From the NCBI GenBank assembly GCA_027596195.1, contig JADGJG010000010.1, forward strand, positions 48,317-112,316: 64,000 nucleotides of DNA. Direction: 5' to 3'. Shown here piece by piece: positions 46,258 through 57,184 of this stretch; the stretch's first letter is position 1; each line of letters starts with the position of its first letter. The position numbers and the translations under genes are program-made. The stretch is from Podochytrium sp. JEL0797. Taxonomy: Eukaryota; Chytridiomycota; Chytridiomycetes; Chytridiales; Chytriomycetaceae. Below the pieces are notes generated by a model. It was not told where the DNA came from, did no database searches, and worked only from the letters and a program-made list of their open reading frames with translations.

Positions 46258-49200
46258 TCATCTCTTAACCTTGAAACGGTTGATGAAAACCGCCGTACAA
46301 ACGCGGTTGAAAATCCAAAACACCAACATCAGGCCGACATTTCTCCACCGGTTTTCATAACTCCAACTAAACTTTTCGAAAATCGTATCGCCGACTTGAA
46401 GCGGGCACCAGAGACATTGACCCATCGCTGTCGCGTCCTGAACGATTCCAGGGGCGAATTTGGAGTACACGGTAAAGTATTGACCACAGGTTTCACCGGT
46501 TGGGATATTCACGGGGACAAACGAGTTTCCGTCGCAGTGAATTGGGGTGTTGTGCAGGTCGTTGACGATCAGGCCTTCAATAAAGTAGTGGTAGGGGTTG
46601 ATCCAGTAGAGCCAAGATGAGTAAAACTTGGGCATGGAGTCAAATGGGATGGTGACACCGCAAAGGAGTGAGAGGATCGAAGACATAAGTGGGACGATTG
46701 CTGCAGCGACCGGCTGACTGGGAACAGCAGAAGCAATCATCTGACCAAAGGAAATGGCCCAAAGTGTGTACATGATGAACCTGAAAAAGAAAAAAGCGTC
46801 AGATGCCTTTCCGATAACCTTTGAGAAAAAACTCACATCAAGTAGAAGTAGCCAGCAGCTTCAGAGGATGGATTCAACCCAACAGTCCAATAGAATAGAA
46901 CGTAAAAGACCGTGGAGGCAATAATAGCAAAAGGAATCTCGACAGTGGTGATGGCAAGACCAAACGCGATCGGACCGTACGTCCCAGAGCTCTGTTCCCG
47001 CATCGAGAGAGTTCTCTGATCGATCAACATTGGAATAACGAGGTTGATCACAACGACTGAGTGATAAAAATATAGCAATTAGAGGCGATGGGCAATAACA
47101 AAAAAAACGTGAAACGAACCTCCGAGCACTGACGTCATGTAGATGGCGAAAATGCGGTTCTGGGCGCCGCCGGGAGTGTTGGTCAATTGGAAGAAAGTCA
47201 ACCCAATGATGAGCGCGACGGCGATTTGGAACGAGATACGCCCGACATTGTAAGTTGGGTTGCGCCAGTACGACCGGAACATGCGATTCATGACCATCAC
47301 AATCTTGGATCCGGTGCTTGGAATGTCCGTGAGAAGCTTGCGATCCGATTTTGCAATTTCGGCAGCGTGTTCGCGAGTAAGGACTTCGGCGTGCTCTTGC
47401 AACTCCTTGACGGTATCCAACTCTGTCTGACACTCGACCGAAGCGCTCCACGCGCTGAACCAATCGATCGTGTTGGAAGTGTGGCCCGTTCCCGCACCAA
47501 TCGATTCGAGAATGTATTCCGCGGGGTTGTCGCGGGGTTCGCATTTCGGGGCGCCCGTCTTTTCAAAGTAATTCAAGAGGGTCTCGCAGTCGTGGCCCAG
47601 CTCGCCGAAGTAGATTGTTTTACCGCCGCGACCGAGCAAGAGAAGGCGGTCAAACTCGGAGAACAACATGGCTGATGGCTGATGGATAGTGACAACAAGA
47701 GCGTATCCTTCGAGTGTCAGAGTTCTCAACAGCTTCACGATGTTGGAAGCAGCTTGCGCGTCGAGACCGGAAGTTGGTTCGTCCAAGAAAAGAATCCTTT
47801 GTCACAAACGAAAATTAGTGATTGCATTCCGGGCGAAACGCGAGAGTTACTCACTTTGGTTTCGCGACAAGCTCGATTCCAATCGTCAACCTCTTTCTCT
47901 CCTCCATGTTGAGACCGATACCCGATTCCAAATTCCCAATCAACGCATCGGCAATCGGACTCATCTCCAACAAATCAAGCACCTTCTCCACGTACTCAAA
48001 CTTGTCTTCAACCGAGACACTGGCAGGCTGTCGCAACAACGCAGAGAAACGAAGGGACTCGCGCACAGTCGCATCCTGGTTGTGGACGTCCATCTGTTCG
48101 CAATACCCCGACATTTTCTTGAAACTCGGTCCCTGAGGCTCCTTCCCAATACAAATGTTGCCATCAATCTTTCCCGTAGTCTTTCGCATCGCAATCACGT
48201 CCAACAATGTAGTCTTTCCAGCACCCGACGACCCCATCAACGCAGTCATAGTACCAGGCTTCGCGTACCCATTCACGTTCGTCAACAACTGCAGCGTCTG
48301 TTTCTTTTCCTTGGGATGCGGGACCGAGTACACCACGTCCTTCCAAATCAACGTACGCAAAATATTCAACTCTTCCTCCGTCGCTTCGAATCCAGCCACC
48401 ACCGCTGCACCCTCCTCCAACACTACAGGAGCCACCGTTTTGCGCTGCAGTTTCTTCAACCGCGCGATTCTCTTGTCGCGTTTCTCGTCACTCTCCTCCG
48501 GCTTGAACAGCTTCACACTCAACCCAGCACCACCGTGACGCAACGTATCCATCACAACGCAATCCACAACAAAGAACAAGACAAAGAACCCAATATTGAT
48601 CAAAAAGTTCCACCACATCCAATTATTCGACGAGTCAATGTTGAGTGCCGCCAGGAGGTACGCTTCGCCCGAGACGGATCGTTGACCGGGAAGAGCACCC
48701 GCGAGGCTGCAGGTCTGGTATGCGGGGTTCGTGTAGAAGGTTCCTGAGGGAAGCTCGAGAGGGCCCGCGGGGATCATGTCAGTGTTTTCGCAGGCGAGGA
48801 CGAGGCCTTGGAATTCGTTGATGATGAGGGTTTTGAAGCCGTAGGCGATGGGGCTGATCCAGTAAATCCAGACGAACCTGTAGTTGACGCGTTTTTTAGT
48901 GAAACCGCGAGTGAGAAAAAAAGTGGGGGGCGGCAACGAACCATGGTTTCATGTATTGGTTCGGAATGATGTAACCAGAATAAATCACGTTGGCGATGAG
49001 AATGACACCAGACAAGTTCTGCGCGGTCGCCTTGTCCTTGGAGACGAATCCAAAGAGACGGACGAGGTTTCCGAAGGCTTGTTGCGTCAACAGAAGGGCA
49101 ATGTAGAAAGTGAAGAACTGCAAAAATGGAGTTGAATGGTGGGCAAATAAGACAAATGAGAGTGTTGAACGACATACGTGAGCTGCGGACTTTTGCAAGC

Positions 49201-51262
49201 CGGCCATAAGGTACAGAATGATCGAAAACAGCATGACTTGTACACAATCCAACATGAACTGAAAGATGAACTTGGCAATGAAGGACGTGGATGGCTTGTA
49301 GAGCGCCATGTCGATATGCTTGTACAAAACCGTGCGACCCTCCAAAATCTTGGGAATCTCACTGACGGCACTGACAGAGTTGAACAGGAGCGCAAAGAAA
49401 ATGACACCTCCGCGCGTATAAGCCCCGGACGCGTCGACTGGAATTTGGAAATACACGGAACCAACAATCACGGCCATGACCATGTTCACGAAGTATTTGA
49501 TCACGACGCTCGCCAACGACCCCTTCACGATTTGGGCTTCGCGTTTGATCAATAACTGAGCTTGACGGGAAAGAGGGACGGAGTACGGATTGCCTTCCTT
49601 GACATGCGAGGAATTGAAGTGGGTCTGTCGCGAACGATATGTCTCGCTGAAAGCCTTTTGGTCCTGCTGCATAACATCGGGGGACAAGAAATGATCGGCT
49701 TCGCGCCTCGCTCCGTGTCCAAACACGCTCTCGCGGTAAATCCGGGCAAATTCTGGAGCCGAAATCTTGCTGCCGCTCGCGCAGGTGGTCAAATACTCGG
49801 CGGCTGTGTCGCGAGGGTGTTTTGGGAAGCCGAGATCCTGAAAGTACGCAACGGCCTCTTGGGTTGGGCCTGAGAAGATGCTGGGTGAGTTGCATTCACT
49901 GTATTTCGACGGAGAAGTGTCTCACCAAAGTACGTGCACTCTCCATCCGCAAGCACAACGACCTTGTCGAAAAGATCGAACATTGCATCCGAAGCTTGGT
50001 AGCACGACGCAACGACAGCACGGTTTTGGAAATCGGCAAACGAACGCAGCGCACGAATAAAATCCAACGAAGAGGCAGCGTCGAGACCTTTGGTGCAACC
50101 GTCAAAAATACCCGCTGAACCTCCAACAACCGTTGCCTCTGTGTTGATGAATCAGACATGAAAACGACGACAAAAACTTGAATCATACCAGCAAGCGACA
50201 CGCGCTTCTTTTCGCCCCCAGAAACTCCGCGGAGGTTTGAATCTCCCACCACAGTGTTTTGACACCCGACCAAACCGTAAACCTTCAGCGTGATTTCGAG
50301 AATCTTGGATCGAATCAAGGGATTTTCGATTTTGCACGCAAGTGCAAACTCGAGCGTTTGGCGAACCGTGAGCGACGGAATGTGCGGGTCGTCTTCTTGG
50401 GCGTACACGATTTGGCCGCGGTAATGATTCTCAATGTCCTTGGAGGAGAACCCAGAGTATTTGATTTCTCCCTTCACCTGTGGAAGATTGCCAAAATAAG
50501 AAACGGTCGCGGTTTCCGGGTGACGGATTTCAGACGAACCTCCTTGAAAGTGCGTGTTTGATTTGCCAGCGTCCTCAAAAAAGACGAACATCCGGAACCA
50601 GGTCTTCCAATAACGAGGACCAATTCTCCAGGCTTCATGACACCAGTGAATCCATTGAGGATAATCTTTTCGCCGATCGACTTTGGCGGGAACAGAGTGG
50701 CGTTGGTTCTCTTGAAAAACCGAGCGATTTGATACACTGGTTGAAGGAATCCGAAAATGGTGGAGCCAACGGTCGGGATCTTGGTGTCTTCTTGCGCACT
50801 TCCAATGACGGTCTGTGGAAATAAAATTGAAGTTTGCGTGAGTCATGCGCTGTGCCTTATCACAAAGGCGGGATTTACCAGGTCTCTGAAGGCAATCGGC
50901 ATTTCAGAAAACTCCATATGGTTGGCCCTTGCATAGGCACGCACGGCTTTCAGCCACATGGTGTGATCGAACGAGTCGCTGGCTGGATCAGTGCGCGGGT
51001 CGGCGAAAGCGTTTGTACCGGCTGGTCCGAGATTTGTGATAGAACTCGCCGTGTCATCTCTCAACGACTGGTAGAGCGAGAATAGATCCGGTTGCTGCGT
51101 TGCTCCAAGTTCCTCGATGGCAGGAGCAGATTGCGCCGAGAACATGCGGTTGATTGTCGGGGCGATGGCGTCACTGGGCAGGACGAATCCAGACGCTTCG
51201 TGTGGTGTCCCTTCGTGCACGCTGGGATTCGTTGAGACGAGGAAGTCCTCCTTCTCGTTCAT
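46258..51262 (-). CDS. Full-size PDR-type ABC transporter (ABCG family)
   Basis: A plasma-membrane efflux pump of the pleiotropic drug resistance type. Ten exons: 51262-50879, 50812-50540, 50477-50189, 50138-49926, 49869-49178, 49117-48942, 48877-47855, 47796-47120, 47056-46837 and 46780-46258, giving 1489 residues (yeast Pdr5 1511). Order is NBD1-TMD1-NBD2-TMD2. NBD1 has the PDR-specific degenerate Walker A GRPGSGCS (Cys for Lys), the signature region LRGVSGGEKKRVSLA and an unusual Walker B IFDGCTKGLDAA. NBD2 has a good Walker A GSSGAGKTTLLD, but its signature is NMEERKRLTIGIEL, as in other PDR pumps, and Walker B is ILFLDEPTSGLDA. Both TMDs are hydrophobic throughout. The substrate cannot be read from sequence. 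Complete. Confidence 0.93.
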
Positions 51263-51391
51263 TTTTGATTTGATTTTGGAATCGCGACGCTGCCTTACCT
51301 ATGTAAAATGTGTAATTGGAATATCTGTCATCATTTGCGAATTTCAAAGAGGCATTGGAAACCCCGCTTGTTCTGTTGAACTTTTTCGGAG
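51263..51391. promoter_or_regulatory. Divergent promoter between PDR transporter and FMO 1
   Basis: 129 bases separate the two starts. Shared regulation of an efflux pump and an oxidising enzyme would suit a detoxification pair, but this is inference only. Confidence 0.4.
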
Positions 51392-53135
51392 ATGTCACCA
51401 CAGCAAAGCCGCCACGTTGCCGTGATTGGAGCTGGCATGGCCGGTCTCGTTGCGACCAGACACTTCCTGAATTCCGGATGGACCGTTACGGTGTTTGAGG
51501 CCCAGGGGAACCTGGGCGGAGTCTGGGAGAAGGCATATCCGTGGGCAACGCTGCAGACGTGGGTGCACTATTACTTGGGTTTCCGATTACTAATCGCATT
51601 AGGCCCTCTGCTGGATACTTTTTCGGAGACTTTCCGTTCCCGTTCAAGGTCAATAGGCTGGCCACGAAACAACAGCTGTTGGATTATTTCATTGCGTATG
51701 CGAACCACTTTGGCATTTCAGACACGATCCAGTACAATTCGAGAGTGGTCAGGATTCAAAAGAGGGCGGATGGATCACCCGGTTGGTCCTTGAGTGTTTT
51801 GGATTCGAATGGGACAACTGTTCACGACGTCGATTTTGTTGTCAGTGCTCAGGGATTGTTCTCGGGAGCTCCAAGAGTAAGAATCAATTACCCTCTGTGT
51901 CGATATCATGCTGACCGCGTAGATTCCTGAACTTCCGGGACGCGAAACATTCGACGGGACGATCCTCCACTCGTCCGAACTCAAACACGACGAAACCAAC
52001 GCCATCCAGACATCATCCAACGTGGTGATCCTCGGCTCCACGAAAACCGCCGTGGATTGCATCATGGCGCGTTTCAACAACTCCGAAGCTACGAGCCGCG
52101 AAACTCACATGGTCTTTCGAAACGCAACATGGCTGTTCCCCTTCAAATTCGCCAGGTTCTTTGACATCGGACTGCTCTTGGATCACCGAATCATGCATTC
52201 TGCTATCGAATTTGTTCGCATCTTTCGCTTCTTGATCGGTTGGCCTGCGCGGCCCCGACAAGGGGATTCGCCAGCGGCAGAACGGAAGACTCCATCAACT
52301 CAGCATCGAAGCAAGAAACCGTCGCGACTCCAGCTGTTTCTGTGGGGATACCAGAAATCCGACCCAATCGCCCCGGAATTCACTTTCAACTCGGGATGTG
52401 AATCATACGGTGTGCAACCGGTGAACTTCATGAAACTCATTCGAAGCCAACAAGTTGCCACCCATCCTCGAGCCACGATCGCGTCTCTCTCTCCTCGCAC
52501 TGTCCACCTATCCAACGGCGAAACGATCCGAAGTGTCGATACTGTTGTTTTGTGCACGGGATACCATCAAACCATGGTTCTTCCAGATGGGCATGAGCAT
52601 TTGGTCGAAAATGGCGGCGTGTTCTTGTACCAGAGCGTGATTCACCCGGATTTGCCTGATTTCGCGTTTATTGGTATGGCCAGCAGGGCGTTGGTGACAA
52701 TGACTGCTTCCATGGTGAGTAATGGAGGGCTAATTGCTGTGGTATCGTCCTCAGCTCACAATTTTCGCATTGCGACAGGCATCGCACTGGCTCCTCGCGC
52801 TCCTCCGCCAAGAGATCCCGACTCCCTCCCCTGAAGTACAACGTGCGTCAATTGCAGCGCAGAGAACCAAAATCAGATCTAAATGCGGTAATGTGCCATA
52901 CGGGGCCGGTGGGTCGGATCCTTTCGTGTTTCTAGACGAGGTTTGCATGGAACTGGGAGTGAATCCACTGAGAAAAACTGGAAAGTGGTGGGGTGGAATG
53001 TGGAACCCTCTGGCTTGGATTGATGAGTTGTTTGGCGTATATGGACCATGCGATTACGAGTTTGGGCAGATTGAGAACGAGATTGCGGCGGCAGCTGGTA
53101 TGAGAGCTGGCTTCTCTGATCGGAAAATGGAATAA
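51392..53135 (+). CDS. Flavin-containing monooxygenase-like protein 1
   Basis: An FAD- and NADPH-dependent oxygenase of the FMO type, probably acting on N or S atoms of small molecules. Exons 51392-51558, 51603-51876, 51923-52714 and 52779-53135 give 529 residues. It has an FAD fold VAVIGAGMAGL, then NLGGVW. The FMO signature appears as FDGTILHSSEL, the NADPH Rossmann as VVILGSTKTAVD, and the second signature as VVLCTGYHQTMVLP. The intron positions and phases are the same as in the inverted paralogue at 55261-57005. In the NADPH motif the second glycine is Ser in both. The C-terminal 120 residues (after ASHWLLALLR) are conserved between the two but not otherwise recognised. Confidence 0.88.
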
Positions 53136-53226
53136 AACCGGCCAATGAAGATACCTCCCGTTGGAAACGAGTCCACAATCTCGAAAGAAATTTTTGTGCG
53201 CCAAACCCAAACCCAACGCCGTTCGC

Positions 53227-54269
53227 ATGTCGGGCAACCTCATCTATAACAACGCCAGCAAGATCCTCTCGCAGCTGCATATCGATCTGGATCAAATGCA
53301 GGTCCAGGTCGATGGTGGGTCGACGTATTGCGCAACTGCCGGTGAGTGAACCTCCTGCGAAACCAAGAGTTGATTGTTTCTGACTCTGCACAGGCCAAAT
53401 CCACTCGAACCTCGAAACACTGCGGCAATCTGCAAAGGATCTTTCGGATGTTGCCAAGAGGGAGATCACTACAGTCAAGCGGGAGAAGGCCGTAGTGTAA
53501 GTCAACTGCCGTGCTGGAGGTTCTTGCGCATTTCCCCATTTAGACCTTTGACCCGAAACAGGCGGTCCAATCAGATGCAGGCAGATTACCAATCACTGAG
53601 GATGAAGTACGATGAGTTGAAGAAGCGGCAGCAGGACATGGTCAGTAAAACCCTTCCCAATCTGAAACCGCTGCTTGTGTCGATTGACGAACGAATTTTC
53701 CTGCACCGTCAATGCGGATAGATCACCGAGAAAGAACGAAACGAGTTGATGGGTGGTGGACTCGGTCGACGGCCGGGATCAAAACACGTGCGTGATTTCT
53801 TGCCCCCAATCTCTTGCAATCGGCCGTGTTACTAAATCGAAAACCCCCACGGCGATTCTTTTGGTTATTCCTATTGTAGGATGCACCCATGACGGATACT
53901 TCAGCAATCTTGATGATGGACGGACTGTTGAAGGAAGACGAAATCTTGAACTCGTCTGGAAACCGAATCGACGAATTCACTCATATGGCGCGAGCTTCGT
54001 TGAATGAATTGTACGGACAACGCGAAATTCTCAAGGTATATTGACCCGTTCATTTCGCGATGGACTTGTGCTGACTTTTTTGCTTCGCGAACAAACAGTC
54101 CACCCAAAAGCGAATGTACGACGTTGCCAACCGATTGGGACTCTCGTCCACGACAATCAAATATATTGAAAAGCGGGCAGTTCAGGACCGGTGGATTCTG
54201 TTTGGAGGAATGGTTGTCACGGTCGTGTTGATGTGGTTGATTGCGCGTTTTTTCGGAGGAAAGAAGTGA
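53227..54269 (+). CDS. BOS1: BOS1/membrin Qb-SNARE
   Basis: A SNARE for ER-Golgi transport. Exons 53227-53341, 53394-53496, 53562-53640, 53722-53787, 53880-54035 and 54099-54269 give 229 residues (typical 215-245). An N-terminal helical domain (IYNNASKILSQLHIDLDQM, then SLRMKYDELKKRQQDM) leads to the SNARE motif, EFTHMARASLNELYGQREIL. That is followed by KSTQKRMYDVANRLGLSS and IEKRAVQDRWILFGGM, the most conserved part of membrins. A single C-terminal TM (VVTVVLMWLIARFF) ends in GGKK. The starting Met at 53227 precedes SGNLIYN, in good register with the family. It begins only 91 bases after FMO 1 ends. Confidence 0.88.
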
Positions 54270-54553
54270 TGCGTGGTATTCATAAAGAAAGATGAGGCTC
54301 TCTCTTATTCCGTCTGGTGCGAATAAATTCTTCTGATTTTCCGTATAGACAGAAATGTAGACTTATACGCAATTTCAATGAAGCTTCTCAAGCAATCACT
54401 TTTTGTTGAAGGCGTGATGCGCGTTGTGGTTCCACATGGCGGTTTCGTGAGTTTGTTTTGATCAGAGACACTTCCCAAAGATCGCGTTTGTTTCGCAGCT
54501 ACATGCATAAAACAGCACCCCCTTCTCTTCGAATGCAAATAAACCAAACTAAA

Positions 54554-55225
54554 TCACTCCACCCCACGGACCTTCAACTCCTCCGCAACACGCCACAAGT
54601 AAGTCTCGTCCGGAAACCCATACCCCTGCACCCCACCAGAACGACTCGTCTTGTGGTGAATCGCCCACACCAACGTGTTTTGCGCTCCAGTGGTTATACT
54701 CGTGCCAATGCGGAAGACGAGCCTGCGATCCCAAGCTGTTTTCATTAAATCCAAGACGCGTTTTCCTTCCGGGGTGTCGGGGAAATACGTGGTACGGTGC
54801 AAATAGTAGGTTCCGGACACGGAATACGTGACCGTGAAGCTTCCAGACCCGGTGGGAAACCCGGGCAATGTCTGTTTCTGCTGTGTGATGTTCATGCTTC
54901 CGTTTGGGCAAGTCCCGATTTCGACGCCGTCGACAAGACCGCAATAAGGGCATTTGATCCAGGAGTGTTGAGTTCCGGACATGGTGGAGCCGGATTTGCT
55001 GAGTGTTTCGAAGCAGTCTGGGCAGAGGGTGTGTGGGCACTGTGGGAGTTTTTTGAAGGAGGAAGGTAGAAGGTCGGAGGCGCAGATTCCGCAGGTGGCT
55101 GTTGGTGGCGAAGACGAAGAAGAGGTGGTGTTGGACAGCGTTGCTTTGGGCGGAGGCCTTGGACGAAGTGTGCGAGTCAATGGGGTCATGCTTGTTTTGA
55201 CTTTTTGGGTGTTCCGTTTTCCCAT
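54554..55225 (-). CDS. RING plus Deltex C-terminal domain E3 ubiquitin ligase (DTX3-like)
   Basis: A single-exon gene of 223 residues. After a Ser/Pro-rich basic N-terminus of about 43 residues comes a C3HC4 RING: CGIC, CPHTLCPDC and CPYC. The rest is a Deltex C-terminal (DTC) domain: NGSMNITQQKQTLPGFP, GTYYLHRTTYFPDTPEGKRV, LDLMKTAWDRRLVFRIGTS, VWAIHHKTSRSGGVQGYGFP and YLWRVAEELKVRGVE. The two parts adjoin as in DTX3 and DTX3L. The IHHKTS segment and the pocket residues known to bind ADP-ribose/NAD+ in human DTC domains are present. This minimal RING-DTC form lacks the WWE domains of DTX1/2/4. By family it is an E3 ligase that can also act on ADP-ribose or ADP-ribosylated substrates. Confidence 0.9.
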   Translation of the reverse strand: MGKRNTQKVKTSMTPLTRTLRPRPPPKATLSNTTSSSSSPPTATCGICASDLLPSSFKKLPQCPHTLCPDCFETLSKSGSTMSGTQHSWIKCPYCGLVDGVEIGTCPNGSMNITQQKQTLPGFPTGSGSFTVTYSVSGTYYLHRTTYFPDTPEGKRVLDLMKTAWDRRLVFRIGTSITTGAQNTLVWAIHHKTSRSGGVQGYGFPDETYLWRVAEELKVRGVE

Positions 55226-55260
55226 TTTTTCTCAGATCGAGGGCGATTCCGGAAATATAT

Positions 55261-57005
55261 TCACGCATGGCGTTTCCTCTCACGCGCAGCTTCCCCCACC
55301 TCTCTCTCAACCTCCCCAAAAACATACTCACCGGGCCCATATGTCCCAAACACCTCATCAATCCAAGCCAGAGGGTTCCACTTCCCACCCCACCACTTTC
55401 TGACCTTCCTCAACGGATTGATTCCGAGGTCCATACAGAGGTCGTCCAAGAACCAAAACGCGTCGACACTGCCGGCTCCGTGTGGCTTTTCTCCGCATTT
55501 CGCTTGTGCGGCTTCTCTGCGGGATGTGATGAATGCGTGTTGGCATTCTGGTGGGGGTAAGTGGATGTCGTTGCGAAGGAGGGCGAGGAGCCAGTGGGAG
55601 GCCTGGAATGTAAAATTTGTCAGGCTTTTAACAGTCAAACAAAGTTGGGGTTTGTACCATCGAAGCAGACATGGTCACAAAACTCGTCGTCATTCCAATA
55701 AACGCGAAATCCGGTAAATCAGGATGAATCACGTTCTTGTACAAAAATACACCCCCATTCTCAATCAAGTGGCCGTACCCATCCGGAAGCACCATCGTTT
55801 GGTGGTACCCCGTCGCCAAGAGAATCGCATCCACGTTTCGAATCCTATCTCCGTTCGTGAGGTGTACCGTGTGAGGGGACAGAGATGCGATGGTGGTTTT
55901 GGGGTGGGTTTGGACTTGGTTGGTTCGAATAAGGGGAAGGAATCGAGGGTCTTGGATCCCTAAGGAGCCGCATCGCGAGTCGAAGGAGAAGTCGGGTGCG
56001 ACTGGGTCGGTTTTTTTGTATCCCCACATGTACAGTTGGAGCCATGATGCGGGTGGTCTCTTGCTTGGAATTAGTGGCTTTGGGTTCGAGGTTTCCAAAC
56101 GAGGTGGAGACGTGGTGCTGGATCCGAATAAGAACTTGCAAATACGCGACCATTGGATCTCCGGATCCCAGAAACGGTGGTGCAGAAACAACCCGACATC
56201 AAAGAATCGCAAGTATTTGGCTGGGAACAGCCAAGTCGCGGTTCGAAACACCATGTGAGTTTCGCGTGCGGTCTTTACGGGAAGCGGTTCTTCGAAACGC
56301 TTCATGATAGAATCCACGACCGTTTTGGCGGATCCCAGAATCACGAGGTTCGATGAGGATTGGAGCACGTTGGTTGAATCGTTTTTGAGTTCAGAGGAAT
56401 GGAGGATGGTTCCGCCAAATGTTTCTCGGCCGGGCAGATCGGGAATCTGGATCAACAAGACGCATCAGCATATAATACAGAGACCGCGCCAATATTTTAC
56501 CCTGGCAGCTCCCGAGAACATGCCTTGAGAACTGACAACAAAATCCGCGTCGCATGAGTCAGTCATCCCATTCGAACGCATCACGCTCAGGGACCAACCG
56601 CGGGATCCATCGGATCTCTTTTGGATCTTGACAACTCTCGAGTTGTACTGAATCTTGTCTGAAATGCCAAAGTGGTTCGCATACGATGTGAAATAATCCA
56701 ACAGTTGCTGCTTGGTGGCCAGTCGATCGACCCTTTTGGGGAATGGGAACTCCCCGAAATGGTATTCCGGAGAAGGACTGTGTGCAATTCGCATGATCAG
56801 ACATATGTTGCGGTGTGACTTTCGCGGAAGTGACTCACGTTTCCAAGGTTGCCCAAGGATACGCCTTCTCCCAGACTCCACCGAGGTTTCCCTGCGCTTC
56901 GAATACGGTAACGGTCCATCCGGCATGCAAAAAGTGTCTGGCAGCGACGAGACCGGCCAAACCAGCTCCTATCACTGCAACGTGGCGCGGAGGATCGGAA
57001 GGCAT
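55261..57005 (-). CDS. Flavin-containing monooxygenase-like protein 2 (inverted paralogue)
   Basis: Exons 57005-56839, 56777-56501, 56446-55658 and 55602-55261 give 524 residues. It has the same motifs as FMO 1: VAVIGAGLAGL, NLGGVW, FGGTILHSSEL, LVILGSAKTVVD and ILLATGYHQTMVLP. Long stretches are identical or near so (RLATKQQLLDYF, YANHFGISD). All three introns are at matching positions. The two genes point towards each other, with BOS1 and the Deltex gene between them, so the duplicate was inverted or the intervening pair was captured. An upstream in-frame ATG at 57023 would add six residues. Confidence 0.88.
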
Positions 57006-57184
57006 CGGGAGATTTCGGCGCAAAAAATTGGGCTCAATAGATCCATTCGGACCCCTGGTCCGATTTTGCTAATTGGCGGGACAAATTCGAAATGAGAACA
57101 CCCTGGTACATACATCAAATCCACTATTAATTCAAATTGCTATCTCACAAAAAGGCATCCAAAAACGCCAATCCAGGAAACACA
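57006..57184. promoter_or_regulatory. Divergent promoter between FMO 2 and GH18 gene
   Basis: 179 bases between the divergent starts at 57005 and 57185; no gene fits in it. No specific motif identified. Confidence 0.35.

Noticed and set aside
47689..48747. Plus-strand open frame (352 codons) opposite the PDR transporter
   Set aside because: Antisense to NBD2 and TMD coding sequence, with no recognisable protein features.
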